From a virus, in the IMG/VR virus record IMGVR_UViG_3300034418_012342, positions 1 through 21,125 of that record: a stretch of 21,125 bases of DNA; one strand, given 5' to 3'. Below, in pieces: positions 1-6,474 of this stretch. Below the pieces are notes generated by a model. The model ran no database searches, was not told the DNA's origin, and saw nothing but the letters and a program-made list of their open reading frames with translations. How positions within the stretch are numbered: position 1 is the first letter of the stretch; each line of letters opens with the position of its first letter. The translations under genes and the position numbers were made by a program.

Positions 1-125
1 TAAAAGATTATATAAACATATTTTTAGACTTATTTAATTATTTAAATAAACTAAAGTTAAAACATTAATAAACAAATTCTGTCTTTGTCCTATAAATAGC
101 CCTGTATTGCCTTCATTTTTGTTTT
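1..125. other. AT-rich intergenic leader before the head operon
   Basis: Very AT-rich stretch with no reading frame of note, ahead of the first gene of the left operon. A TTTG at 84-87 could be a -33 element of a Bacteroidota promoter, but no good TAnnTTTG box follows at the expected 19-21 bases, so a promoter is not claimed. No terminase remnant is visible here. Confidence 0.4.
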
Positions 126-434
126 ATGGAAGTATCTATTACTCGCGTTTTAGACGAAATAAACACCCCTACAGATGGAAATCAGGCTAGGGAATTCTCT
201 ATTGGATGGATCAGGACCACCAGAGGACCCAAGCAAGGCACCCTCAAAAAGGTAAATCGATGCATCAAAGCTGGCACCGACAAACGAAAAAACGTAGAAG
301 GCAAAGCCAACAAGCTTCAACCCATGATCAAAAAGCGGAAGCTTCTTCGATTATATGACAGAGATGCCAATCAGACCATCAATGTTCCCCTTTACACCAT
401 CATTATATATAACGGATATAGAGTAAGGCACTAA
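126..434 (+). CDS. small basic phage protein upstream of the portal gene
   Basis: A 102-residue, strongly basic protein with many Lys/Arg between residues 33 and 75 and a hydrophobic end (PLYTIIIYNGYRVRH). Its stop overlaps the start of the portal gene (TAATG), so the two are translationally coupled. Small basic proteins of this kind precede the portal in some Bacteroidota prophages, as I recall; I cannot name the family. A nucleic-acid contact during packaging would fit the charge but is only inference. The start is the first ATG after an AT-rich leader, without a clear Shine-Dalgarno, which is usual in this phylum. Confidence 0.6.
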   Translation: MEVSITRVLDEINTPTDGNQAREFSIGWIRTTRGPKQGTLKKVNRCIKAGTDKRKNVEGKANKLQPMIKKRKLLRLYDRDANQTINVPLYTIIIYNGYRVRH

Positions 435-1840
435 TGAGAGAAAATTTTGTAGTAATGGACTTTGATTTTGACAAGGATAGCAAATCTGCTACCCTACGCG
501 CTGACAGAGACAGAGGTGCTGCACCTATAAATAATATATATTCAGCCGGTCTAATAGACATTCCTAAAAACAGCGAACCCAAAGAAGTACTACCCTGGTA
601 CAAGGGGGCAAACAATGAGCCTGAATACCTGATAAAACTGGTGATTGACAATCCCATCGCCATGGGATTAATAGGAACCAAAGTGGCCATCCTTCATGGT
701 ACTGGCTTAGGGTTATACCAGGAAGGAGAGAGTGGAATGATTAGAATGAAGCCAGAAGATTGGCCAGAAGAAATCAAGAGATTCTATGAGTACAATAGCC
801 TTAATGACTGGGCTTATGCTTGCTTCATGGATTTTGAGATGCTTGGTAACTTCTTTACGTCTATGAGCTTTAGTAAAGGGTCTAAGCTCGCAGACGTGCC
901 GAGAAAAGTGGTCCGAATAAACAGGATAGATCCAACCACTGTCAGGGCCATCAAGCCAAACGCCAAGAAAGGACAGGCTATTAAAGAATACATCGTAGCC
1001 AGCTTATGGAAAGATTTCACCATGACCACAGATCACACCCGATTTAAGGCATTTAATTGGAGAGATTACTTCGACCATATTACCATGGAGTTTTTGCCTG
1101 GGGAAGCAAAGACCTCCAGGGTACTGGCACATGGCAGGCGACCTTTTCCGGGCTTCCCACACTATGGTCTTCCCCGATGGTATGGAGCCCGTAAAACGGG
1201 TGAGCTCCAAAATGAGATACCACATTGGCACATAGCCAATATCATAAACATGTGGGGAATTAGGATGCGTGTAAGCGTCAACCAAGAGTACATCAACACT
1301 AAACTCCAAAAAATCAACCAGGCTACAGGCAAGAATTATACAGCCGATGAGATCAATAAGGAGCTTACAGAAAAGTTTCATAATTACTGCACCAATCCCC
1401 AAAACGTAGGCAAGGTACTTCTTGACACCTATTACATGGAGCCAGGAGGAAAGGATCCTCAGCGTGATTTTATAATTGAAAATATTGAGGTGACAATTAA
1501 AGATGAAGCATATGTCAAAATTAGTGAAGCCATGAATAGCTTTTTCACCTCTGCATTTGATGTAAATCCATCTTTAGCCAATGTCATCACTACTAAAGGC
1601 ATGTCATCAGGATCAGAACAGACACAAGCCTGGAACATCGCTGATGCAAAAGCAAACTACGAAAGATCTAAGGTGCTAGAAGTACTTAACTTTATTCACC
1701 GCTTTAATAGTTGGGATTCTGAATACCCTGGAATCTACTGGGGATTTGAAAACCCTAAACTTGTGACCAAAGACATTTCCAAAACAGGGCAAACAGAACC
1801 AGCTAACGCAGAGCCTGTAGCCACAACAGAAGAAAAATAA
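434..1840 (+). CDS. phage portal protein
   Basis: A 468-residue protein whose length and layout fit a tailed-phage portal, the ring at the capsid vertex through which DNA is packaged. Visible signs: the N-terminal 'DNPIAMGLIGTKVAILHGTGLGLY' style segment near residues 70-100, a 'PHYGLPRWYGA' turn near residues 240-255 followed by 'IPHWHIANIINMWG', and near residues 378-400 'DVNPSLANV...GMSSGSEQTQAWN', the pattern seen in Bacteroidota prophage portals just before the last helices. The C-terminal tail after residue 450 is low-complexity and charged. It is coupled by TAATG overlaps to the gene before and the gene after. The terminase large subunit expected next to it is not in the window and may lie upstream of base 1. 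Confidence 0.8.
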   Translation: MRENFVVMDFDFDKDSKSATLRADRDRGAAPINNIYSAGLIDIPKNSEPKEVLPWYKGANNEPEYLIKLVIDNPIAMGLIGTKVAILHGTGLGLYQEGESGMIRMKPEDWPEEIKRFYEYNSLNDWAYACFMDFEMLGNFFTSMSFSKGSKLADVPRKVVRINRIDPTTVRAIKPNAKKGQAIKEYIVASLWKDFTMTTDHTRFKAFNWRDYFDHITMEFLPGEAKTSRVLAHGRRPFPGFPHYGLPRWYGARKTGELQNEIPHWHIANIINMWGIRMRVSVNQEYINTKLQKINQATGKNYTADEINKELTEKFHNYCTNPQNVGKVLLDTYYMEPGGKDPQRDFIIENIEVTIKDEAYVKISEAMNSFFTSAFDVNPSLANVITTKGMSSGSEQTQAWNIADAKANYERSKVLEVLNFIHRFNSWDSEYPGIYWGFENPKLVTKDISKTGQTEPANAEPVATTEEK

Positions 1841-2856
1841 TGCCTCTTTTTAATTACGTATATAACAATACAAGCTCAGACCAGACAGCAGCACTTTATA
1901 GATACTGTCCGGCTTTTAGCACCAATATGAACTGGGAGAAGGTTTTGCCTTTTGTAGAAGATGCAGAAGCGGAATACATCAAGCCAGTATTGGGGGATGA
2001 ATTTTATGATGAGCTCATCACAGCACTGGCAGGCACACCCACAGCAGCACAGATTGCAGCCATTGCAGTACTTAGGCCGGCAGTGGCATGGTTTACTTTT
2101 GAAAAAACGCTGATAGGACTGGCGCTATCAGTTTCAGAAATGGGACCAGCTGAAGCTGTAGACACCGAAGGTAGATGGTTATTCCCTAGAAAATGGGTCT
2201 CAGAGGCAGGAAGACAGCAAGCCTTTCGCAACGGATACAAGAAGCTAGAAGAAGCCCTCAGATACTTAGAGAAAAATGAAATTGAATACAGTACCTGGTA
2301 TAAGTCAGCTGCCTATTGCAAAGAAGTTGGACTATTTATTCCAAATGCTACAATATTGGCAAACTATATTCCACTCGATGGAGGCCGGGCCATATACAGC
2401 AGATTAAGACCTGCTATCAACAAAGCAGAACTGCATTATATTAAGCCAGTGCTTGGAGAAGCATTATTTAACCAAATGAAAAACATGCTTACCACTCCAG
2501 CCTCCAATTTCACCATAGCACAGGCAGAATTACTAGATAAAATAAGATTAGCACTGGCAGAATGGATGCTAAATTATGCAGTCCCATTTTTTAGACTAAA
2601 ATTTAATGAACTGGGGATCATAGAGCCAGCCATGGAAAACGGCATAGGCAAAGAATCTCCAGCCACTCAAGAGGCTGTTGCTGGGCTATGGATGTCGATT
2701 CAAGAAGCTGGAAAAAGGTTTTTGTTAGATCTCAAAACGTTCCTGGACAGCAATGCTGATTCCTTCCCTAACTACACAGACACCAAGACACCGGCTCCAG
2801 AGCCAAGCCAGGAGGATGACAATGGCCGTACCTACAATGTGGTATCATTCTTGTAA
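1840..2856 (+). CDS. DUF6712-like phage structural protein, probable head-tail connector, internally duplicated
   Basis: A 338-residue protein of the type found directly after the portal in Bacteroidota phages (DUF6712-like by recollection). It appears to be a tandem duplication: YIKPVLGDEFYDEL at residues 46-59 recurs as YIKPVLGEALFNQM at 200-213, each followed by about 25 residues and then a helix with an aromatic W (AVAWFTFEK at 81-89, LAEWMLNYAVPFF at 239-251). The fold of head-completion (adaptor) proteins is a small helical bundle, so two fused copies could be two adaptor lobes. The C-terminus from 310 is Pro/Thr-rich and disordered-looking, ending TYNVVSFL. Its ATG overlaps the portal stop. 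A strong terminator follows the stop, so this closes the first transcription unit. Confidence 0.65.
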   Translation: MPLFNYVYNNTSSDQTAALYRYCPAFSTNMNWEKVLPFVEDAEAEYIKPVLGDEFYDELITALAGTPTAAQIAAIAVLRPAVAWFTFEKTLIGLALSVSEMGPAEAVDTEGRWLFPRKWVSEAGRQQAFRNGYKKLEEALRYLEKNEIEYSTWYKSAAYCKEVGLFIPNATILANYIPLDGGRAIYSRLRPAINKAELHYIKPVLGEALFNQMKNMLTTPASNFTIAQAELLDKIRLALAEWMLNYAVPFFRLKFNELGIIEPAMENGIGKESPATQEAVAGLWMSIQEAGKRFLLDLKTFLDSNADSFPNYTDTKTPAPEPSQEDDNGRTYNVVSFL

Positions 2857-2886
2857 ATACATAGACCGCAAACATAGGACAAAGGA

Positions 2887-2930
2887 AAAGGCCTGACAGT
2901 GATGATGCTGTCTGGCCTTTGCTGTTTTTT
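2887..2930 (+). terminator. rho-independent terminator after the connector gene
   Basis: A 13-bp stem (2887-2899 with 2908-2920, one mismatch) and an 8-base TGATGATG loop are followed by GCTG and six T (2925-2930). It closes the portal operon. The right arm CTGTCTGGCCTT is shared exactly with the hairpin at 3338-3369. Confidence 0.85.
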
Positions 2931-2978
2931 AAGGGTTTATAATTATATTAGGGTTTTAACCTTTTACACTTACTTTTT

Positions 2979-3320
2979 ATGTTAAAATCCAAAACCCTGC
3001 TAATCATCCCAGTCCTTCTATTGGTTTTATTAGCATTCACAAGCCAAGACAGCACCAAGTACCAGTACATAGATGTACAGATCAACCAAAAGCTACTCTC
3101 TCAAAAGGTAAATATCGTCATCAACGAAGGCAAGAAGCTGCCATGGATGAGAGATAACAGACTCAAAGATGAGAATGGGAAACCAGTAGTTTTTGAGAAT
3201 GAAGTAAACGCCTTGAACAAATTAGGTGAAGATGGATGGGAGCTTAAACAGAGTTATTCTGTTGCGGTGAGTAATTCAATGGCTGTAATTCATCATATCA
3301 TGATGAGAGAAGTTAAATAG
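2979..3320 (+). CDS. small secreted DUF4177-like protein
   Basis: 113 residues. Residues 1-21 form a classical signal peptide (MLKSK, then a Leu/Ile/Val-rich core, then AFTSQ), without a lipobox cysteine, so export to the periplasm is expected. The mature part has the pattern of DUF4177-type proteins: 'KYQYIDVQI' strand near 28-36, and 'VNALNKLGEDGWELKQSYSV' near 80-100, the region with the diagnostic helix and GWEL. The biochemical role of that family is not established. The gene has its own leader and is bracketed by two almost identical terminator hairpins, so it is expressed apart from the head operon; this is the arrangement of a phage moron (accessory gene expressed from the prophage). 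Confidence 0.6.
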   Translation: MLKSKTLLIIPVLLLVLLAFTSQDSTKYQYIDVQINQKLLSQKVNIVINEGKKLPWMRDNRLKDENGKPVVFENEVNALNKLGEDGWELKQSYSVAVSNSMAVIHHIMMREVK

Positions 3321-3337
3321 AATCTGGCTTCTTGTAA

Positions 3338-3377
3338 AAGGCCAGGCAGGGGAAATCCTGTCTGGCCTTGACTGTTT
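3338..3377 (+). terminator. terminator-like hairpin after the DUF4177-like gene
   Basis: Stem 3338-3350 with 3357-3369: 12 Watson-Crick pairs and one G-T pair, loop GGAAAT, then GACTGTTT. The T tract is short, so termination may be partial. It resembles the hairpin at 2887-2920 in arm and tail sequence. Confidence 0.6.
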
Positions 3378-3462
3378 AAAATAGCTGATATCAACTGCAT
3401 CAGTTTCAAATATTCCCTAAAGCATTTTAAGTTCATTTTGTTTTCTGTTTTTTTAAAAAATC

Positions 3463-3732
3463 CTAAAACGTATCTACGTCACACTTCTCTCCCCAGCCAG
3501 CATACCGCCGACTCAGGACCTGCACCTGGTCCAGATAATGTACCGGATCCGTAATCGACCGGAGTGCAAGGATATCCTGCATCACCCAGTAGAGGACACT
3601 AGACTTATAGGCTTTCAGATAACTGTCATGTAGAGCATCGTGCTCCTGTTGTTGCTGATCAATTAGATTGATCAATTCCTCTCTGGAGAGAGAGTCCAGG
3701 GGAAGTTGGTGATTCAGTGATTTGTTTAGCAT
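3463..3732 (-). CDS. small hydrophilic protein on the minus strand, unknown
   Basis: 89 residues (MLNKSLNHQLPLDSLSREELINLIDQQQ...). The 'LSREELINLIDQQQQEHDALHDSYLKAYKS' stretch reads as a real amphipathic helix, and the C-terminal half is rich in Trp/Tyr (YWVMQDILALRS, RRYAGWGEKCDVDTF). No family recognised. It is the only gene-like frame opposing the left operon. Its start codon (3732-3730) sits at the edge of a 22-bp perfect inverted repeat, so translation could be gated by RNA structure. The upstream in-frame codon before a TAG allows no longer ATG start. A competing 64-residue frame (3853-3659) overlaps its first third; only one of them may be real. Confidence 0.4.
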   Translation of the reverse strand: MLNKSLNHQLPLDSLSREELINLIDQQQQEHDALHDSYLKAYKSSVLYWVMQDILALRSITDPVHYLDQVQVLSRRYAGWGEKCDVDTF

Positions 3733-3853
3733 AACAAATGATTTTATAGTGGCCTGGCTGACCCGTTGCTAAACAAATCACTGAATCAGGATTGTTGGAT
3801 ACACCATTACAATGTATCCACGGGGGCCAAGCCATAATAGTTTTAGAAGACAT
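3659..3853 (-). CDS. possible 64-aa leader or small protein overlapping the 89-aa frame
   Basis: Begins ATGTCTTCTAAAACT with AGGA eight bases before, a better ribosome site than that of the overlapping 89-aa frame. The product (MSSKTIMAWPPWIHCNGV...) has three Cys and two Trp in the first 50 residues and a Pro/Ser-rich end. It runs through the inverted-repeat arms, so ribosomes translating it would open the hairpin that covers the start of the 89-aa frame. That would make it a leader ORF. It may equally be chance. Confidence 0.2.
   Translation of the reverse strand: MSSKTIMAWPPWIHCNGVSNNPDSVICLATGQPGHYKIICYAKQITESPTSPGLSLQRGIDQSN
3710..3788. repeat. 22-bp perfect inverted repeat
   Basis: Arm 3710-3731 and arm 3767-3788 are perfect reverse complements over 22 bp with a 35-base spacer. 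The spacer contains GTGGCCTGGCTGACCC on the plus strand. There is no T tract after either arm, so it is not an ordinary terminator. Confidence 0.9.
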
Positions 3854-3883
3854 AAATCCTAATTCTGTTTTGTTTGTTTAGCA
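3767..3883. repeat. 117-base imperfect hairpin sharing an arm with the 22-bp repeat
   Basis: The ends are perfect complements (TGCTAAACAAA at 3767-3777; TTTGTTTAGCA at 3873-3883). Further in, TGAATCAGGATT (3782-3793) pairs with AATCCTAATTC (3856-3866) with a single wobble, and at the centre GGATACA (3797-3803) pairs with TGTATCC (3813-3819). The 3767-3788 arm is thus able to pair with either neighbour. Confidence 0.65.
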
Positions 3884-4414
3884 CCCGAAATCTAGCAAAA
3901 AACTTTCACGATTAGATATAAAATGTGTACAGGTCTGCGAAAATATATTTGATCACTATTTTTAAAAAAAGTCACATTTTCCCAAAAAAGCATGTAAGTA
4001 ATTGATTTATAGTTATTTATACCTTGGGAAAAGTTTTAAAAAACTCCCAAATAACTCCCAAAATTCTCCCAACTTTTCCCAAGCCCAAAAAGTTTTCCCA
4101 AAAATGTGGCTTTTTTAAGGAGTTTTGGGAGTTTTCCCAAAGATGTAACTATCTGTAAATCAGAATATTAAACCCCTTATTTTGGGGGTTTTGGGAAAAT
4201 GGGAAAAAACACCCCTCAAAATAGGTAGGGGTCCCTCAGAACAGAATAGCTGGTTACTTTTTGGTCATTTCACCTTCTCTTTGACTTTGATTCTCAAAAA
4301 GATGTAATGTTTTTAGCCATGTTGCTCAAAAAGCAACCTGAATACTAAATAAATTGGATTGGTTTTTGTAGATTCCAATTTGGGGGACAATCAGAATACA
4401 TACTAATTCAGTCT
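3854..4414. other. 560-base non-coding region: repeat array plus two leader hairpins
   Basis: No frame of 60 codons on either strand. It holds A/T-rich DNA, the CCCAA/TTGGG array (3977-4206, separate entry), an IR ACCCCT/AGGGGT near 4211-4231, a 6-bp hairpin GTTGCT-CAAAA-AGCAAC at 4321-4337, and an 8-bp hairpin AAATTGGA (4351-4358) / TCCAATTT (4374-4381) just before the next gene. No convincing TTTG/TAnnTTTG promoter was found. Best readings are a replication origin or a regulatory region for the 4415 gene group. Confidence 0.5.
3977..4206. repeat. iteron-like array of CCCAA / TTGGG motifs
   Basis: Plus-strand CCCAA occurs at about 3981, 4046, 4057, 4068, 4078, 4084, 4097 and 4136. The reverse motif TTGGG occurs near 4024, 4125, 4183 and 4191. 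CTCCCAA starts at 4044, 4055 and 4066, exactly 11 bp apart, and TTCCCAA follows at 4076, so four copies lie on one helix face. TTTGGGAGTTTTCCCAAA near 4124-4141 is a short palindrome. Helically phased short repeats beside AT-rich DNA are typical of phage or plasmid origins, centromere-like sites, or cooperative regulator sites. Confidence 0.7.
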
Positions 4415-5128
4415 ATGCAGACCAAGCTAAGAGTCTCTGTGGCTCCTTATGTTCACGCCTATCTTGCTACTAGGTACGGACCTTCTCCCTACGACCTCAC
4501 TCATTCCAACCGAAATGACTTAAGGATGGCATTTTCATATATGTGGATGGGAGTGGAATTTTGGCCACGCATCAAACACGGTCACTATGTAGTCATCGAC
4601 CTGGGCAATGATCACACTTTACTTCGTGCCTACCAATACAATAAACCATTTCTAAAAGCTGGCTACTTTTTTCAAGGCGAATTTATGAGAGCTATGAGAG
4701 GATATGTCAAGGCACAGGAGGCGCTTGCAAACTCTCTTAATCTTGGGCCCAGTGCCTGGAATAAAAAGTGGGCCATTGATCAGTTCTTAAAAGATCACAA
4801 TGTGGATCCTAGTTCATATGACTTTTTCAGCGCCTATAGACAGCACAATCGTATGGAACAGGCTGATTTTTCAGAGCTTGAAAAAAAATGCTCCACAAAA
4901 TTTAATTTTAGGCCATCTGACAATCAATACTTTAAACTCTGTTCTGTTAGCTTTGGAAAAAAAATTAGAATCATTTTTTGGTGCTACTCTAGGGAACAGG
5001 AAGACATGAGGAGATGTGAATACCATATCCCTGTGAAATTAGTTAGGTCAGGTGACTGGCTTTCCTACGCCAAGACTTCCATGCACATCATCAATGACTT
5101 TCTCCTAAAAGGCTACACAGTATCATGA
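4415..5128 (+). CDS. unknown 237-aa protein, first of a four-gene coupled group
   Basis: No family recognised with confidence. The N-terminus (MQTKLRVSVAPYVHAYLATRYGPSPYDL) resembles the opening of an uncharacterised protein I recall from Bacteroidota mobile elements, where a basic strand is followed by 'V..YL..KYG'. No signal peptide or membrane segment. It is Tyr/Phe/Trp-rich and basic overall. It lies directly after the repeat array and is coupled (ATGA) to the membrane protein downstream. A DNA-binding or replication-initiation role would suit the position but no HTH or catalytic motif is visible. The start is the first ATG in frame, preceded by an A/T-rich leader with hairpins and no Shine-Dalgarno. 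Confidence 0.6.
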   Translation: MQTKLRVSVAPYVHAYLATRYGPSPYDLTHSNRNDLRMAFSYMWMGVEFWPRIKHGHYVVIDLGNDHTLLRAYQYNKPFLKAGYFFQGEFMRAMRGYVKAQEALANSLNLGPSAWNKKWAIDQFLKDHNVDPSSYDFFSAYRQHNRMEQADFSELEKKCSTKFNFRPSDNQYFKLCSVSFGKKIRIIFWCYSREQEDMRRCEYHIPVKLVRSGDWLSYAKTSMHIINDFLLKGYTVS

Positions 5129-5793
5129 TCACTTTGTTAACTATTATATGTTTGGCTCTCGCCGGAGTCATGATGGCATTTATGGATAGATGCAGTACAG
5201 CGGGGGAGTTTTTTATGAGCATCCTTGGAAAATATCAGTCTTGGTGGTTGGGACCAAAGACAATCACTTGGAGAAACAAGCATGAGTCAAGACTTCCTTT
5301 TTCTACTAGCATATTGGTCTTTTTGACAGATAGCTGGCATTTCTTCAAAGAGATGGCACTTTTCTTTATACAGTTAGCTCTTGCTCTAAATATATCTATT
5401 ATCCAATCTCTTGCCGTCAACTCATTAGAAGCTGTAATATCTTATCCTTTGGTTAGAGTTCTCATGGACGTTCTTTTGTACAAAGTCATTATGACTGGCA
5501 GCTTCCATATTTTTTACACTAATATATTAAGTATGAATTTTTGGAAAAATCTTAAAAATTTTATGTACGAAATGAACTTTTTTAAAGCCATCATTGTCGT
5601 GCTCCCTCTCTTTTTCTTTTGGATCGGTGCCGCTGAATTAATCAACCGCTTAGATCCACGATATTCATCTACTGATGCTGACACGACCTTCCTGGGTGAT
5701 ATTGTGATGAGCATAGTTTTCTTTATCACACTAGGAGTATTAGCCTGGCTAGACTTCAGAAAAAAAAATAAAGGAGGCAATTCAGATGCATGA
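5125..5793 (+). CDS. conserved multi-pass membrane protein
   Basis: 222 residues with hydrophobic segments at about 2-20, 72-96, 152-170 and 192-210, plus a weaker one at 103-125, so four or five membrane passes. The loop between the first two carries WWLGPKTITWRNK (40-52) and PFSTSILVFLTDSWHFFK (58-75); a WRNK...F.ST..VFLTD.WH pattern recurs, as I recall, in uncharacterised inner-membrane proteins of Bacteroidota and their prophages. Function unknown. Its ATG overlaps the previous stop by four bases (ATGA) and its own end overlaps the next start by eight, which argues for one translated unit. A membrane role such as superinfection exclusion or lysis is possible but unproven. Confidence 0.65.
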   Translation: MITLLTIICLALAGVMMAFMDRCSTAGEFFMSILGKYQSWWLGPKTITWRNKHESRLPFSTSILVFLTDSWHFFKEMALFFIQLALALNISIIQSLAVNSLEAVISYPLVRVLMDVLLYKVIMTGSFHIFYTNILSMNFWKNLKNFMYEMNFFKAIIVVLPLFFFWIGAAELINRLDPRYSSTDADTTFLGDIVMSIVFFITLGVLAWLDFRKKNKGGNSDA

Positions 5794-6175
5794 TGTAAAT
5801 AGTGATTTAGGAAGACTATTGGACACCGGTGCTGAAATAATTGAATCAGACACAAATGCTCAACGTGATTTTCAGTCGGGCAACATTGTTCTATTGAAAA
5901 GTGGCAGTGTACCTATGACCGTTGACAAAGTGAATGAAACAGGTTTACTTCAGTGTATATGGATGACACCTGGTGGAGAACTTCATCATAGCCTATTTAA
6001 TCCTGATTTGCTTGAGTTGGCTTCAGAAAATGAACAGCATGTAAATCAGCAGCAGCTGAGATTACTTGACCTCAAGTTGAATCTTAAAAAGCTGGAAGGA
6101 TTTCAGACAGAACTTCAAAAGAAAGTAATCAATTTGGCATCACCTCAATCACGAATGCCACGAAAAGTAACATAA
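5786..6175 (+). CDS. DUF2158 (YodC-like) small protein with coiled-coil tail
   Basis: 129 residues. Residues 29-78 match the DUF2158 pattern: 'FQSGNIVLLKSGSVPMTVDKV' (G-x-V-x-LKSG-x-x-MTV) then 'LLQCIWM...ELHHSLFNPDLLE' (C-x-W and an F..DLL end). The family is a small beta-barrel-like domain widespread in bacteria and phages with no settled function. Residues 85-117 (QQQLRLLDLKLNLKKLEGFQTELQKKV) look like a coiled coil, and the end is basic. The start overlaps the membrane-protein gene; an AGGAGG-like element (AAAGGAGGCAATTC) precedes the ATG, an unusually good ribosome site for this window. Confidence 0.65.
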   Translation: MHDVNSDLGRLLDTGAEIIESDTNAQRDFQSGNIVLLKSGSVPMTVDKVNETGLLQCIWMTPGGELHHSLFNPDLLELASENEQHVNQQQLRLLDLKLNLKKLEGFQTELQKKVINLASPQSRMPRKVT

Positions 6176-6180
6176 TTAGC

Positions 6181-6474
6181 ATGAATCAGGTATCTATCAG
6201 GGACTTTGGTCCATTCATAATCGTTTTAGGTAGTCCATCTAACAAGCTAGGTATTGCCATTGAAAAAGGTGGCATAGTTGCCCGCTTGGAAGAAATCGGG
6301 GACAGAGTATTTATTGTGTTGGAGAAGTGGCTGCTTACAAGACGTGAAGTAATAGATCAAATCCCTGAAGACCTGCTCTCAGCAGAGGCCAGAGGCCAAA
6401 CGCCACAGGAAACTCTTGGAAAAGTCATGCAAATATTAGTGACTCCTCAAACCCCAATTAAACATGCAGCCTAA
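6181..6474 (+). CDS. unknown 97-aa protein
   Basis: No family recognised. The first half alternates hydrophobic and charged residues as beta strands would (RDFGPFIIVLG, GIAIEKGGIVARLEEIGDRVFIVLEKW), the second is helical and acidic (REVIDQIPEDLLSAEARGQTPQETLGKVMQIL). It begins five bases after the DUF2158-like gene and its end overlaps the possible start of the 590-aa gene by 11 bases. It belongs to the same operon. Confidence 0.55.
   Translation: MNQVSIRDFGPFIIVLGSPSNKLGIAIEKGGIVARLEEIGDRVFIVLEKWLLTRREVIDQIPEDLLSAEARGQTPQETLGKVMQILVTPQTPIKHAA

Noticed and set aside
1004-1402. 132-codon minus-strand frame
   Set aside because: Antisense to the portal gene, with Cys/Ile-rich random-looking product.
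3767-3883. Integron attC site
   Set aside because: The outer core is GCTAAAC/GTTTAGC and does not fit RYYYAAC/GTTRRRY, and there is no integron integrase or cassette array.
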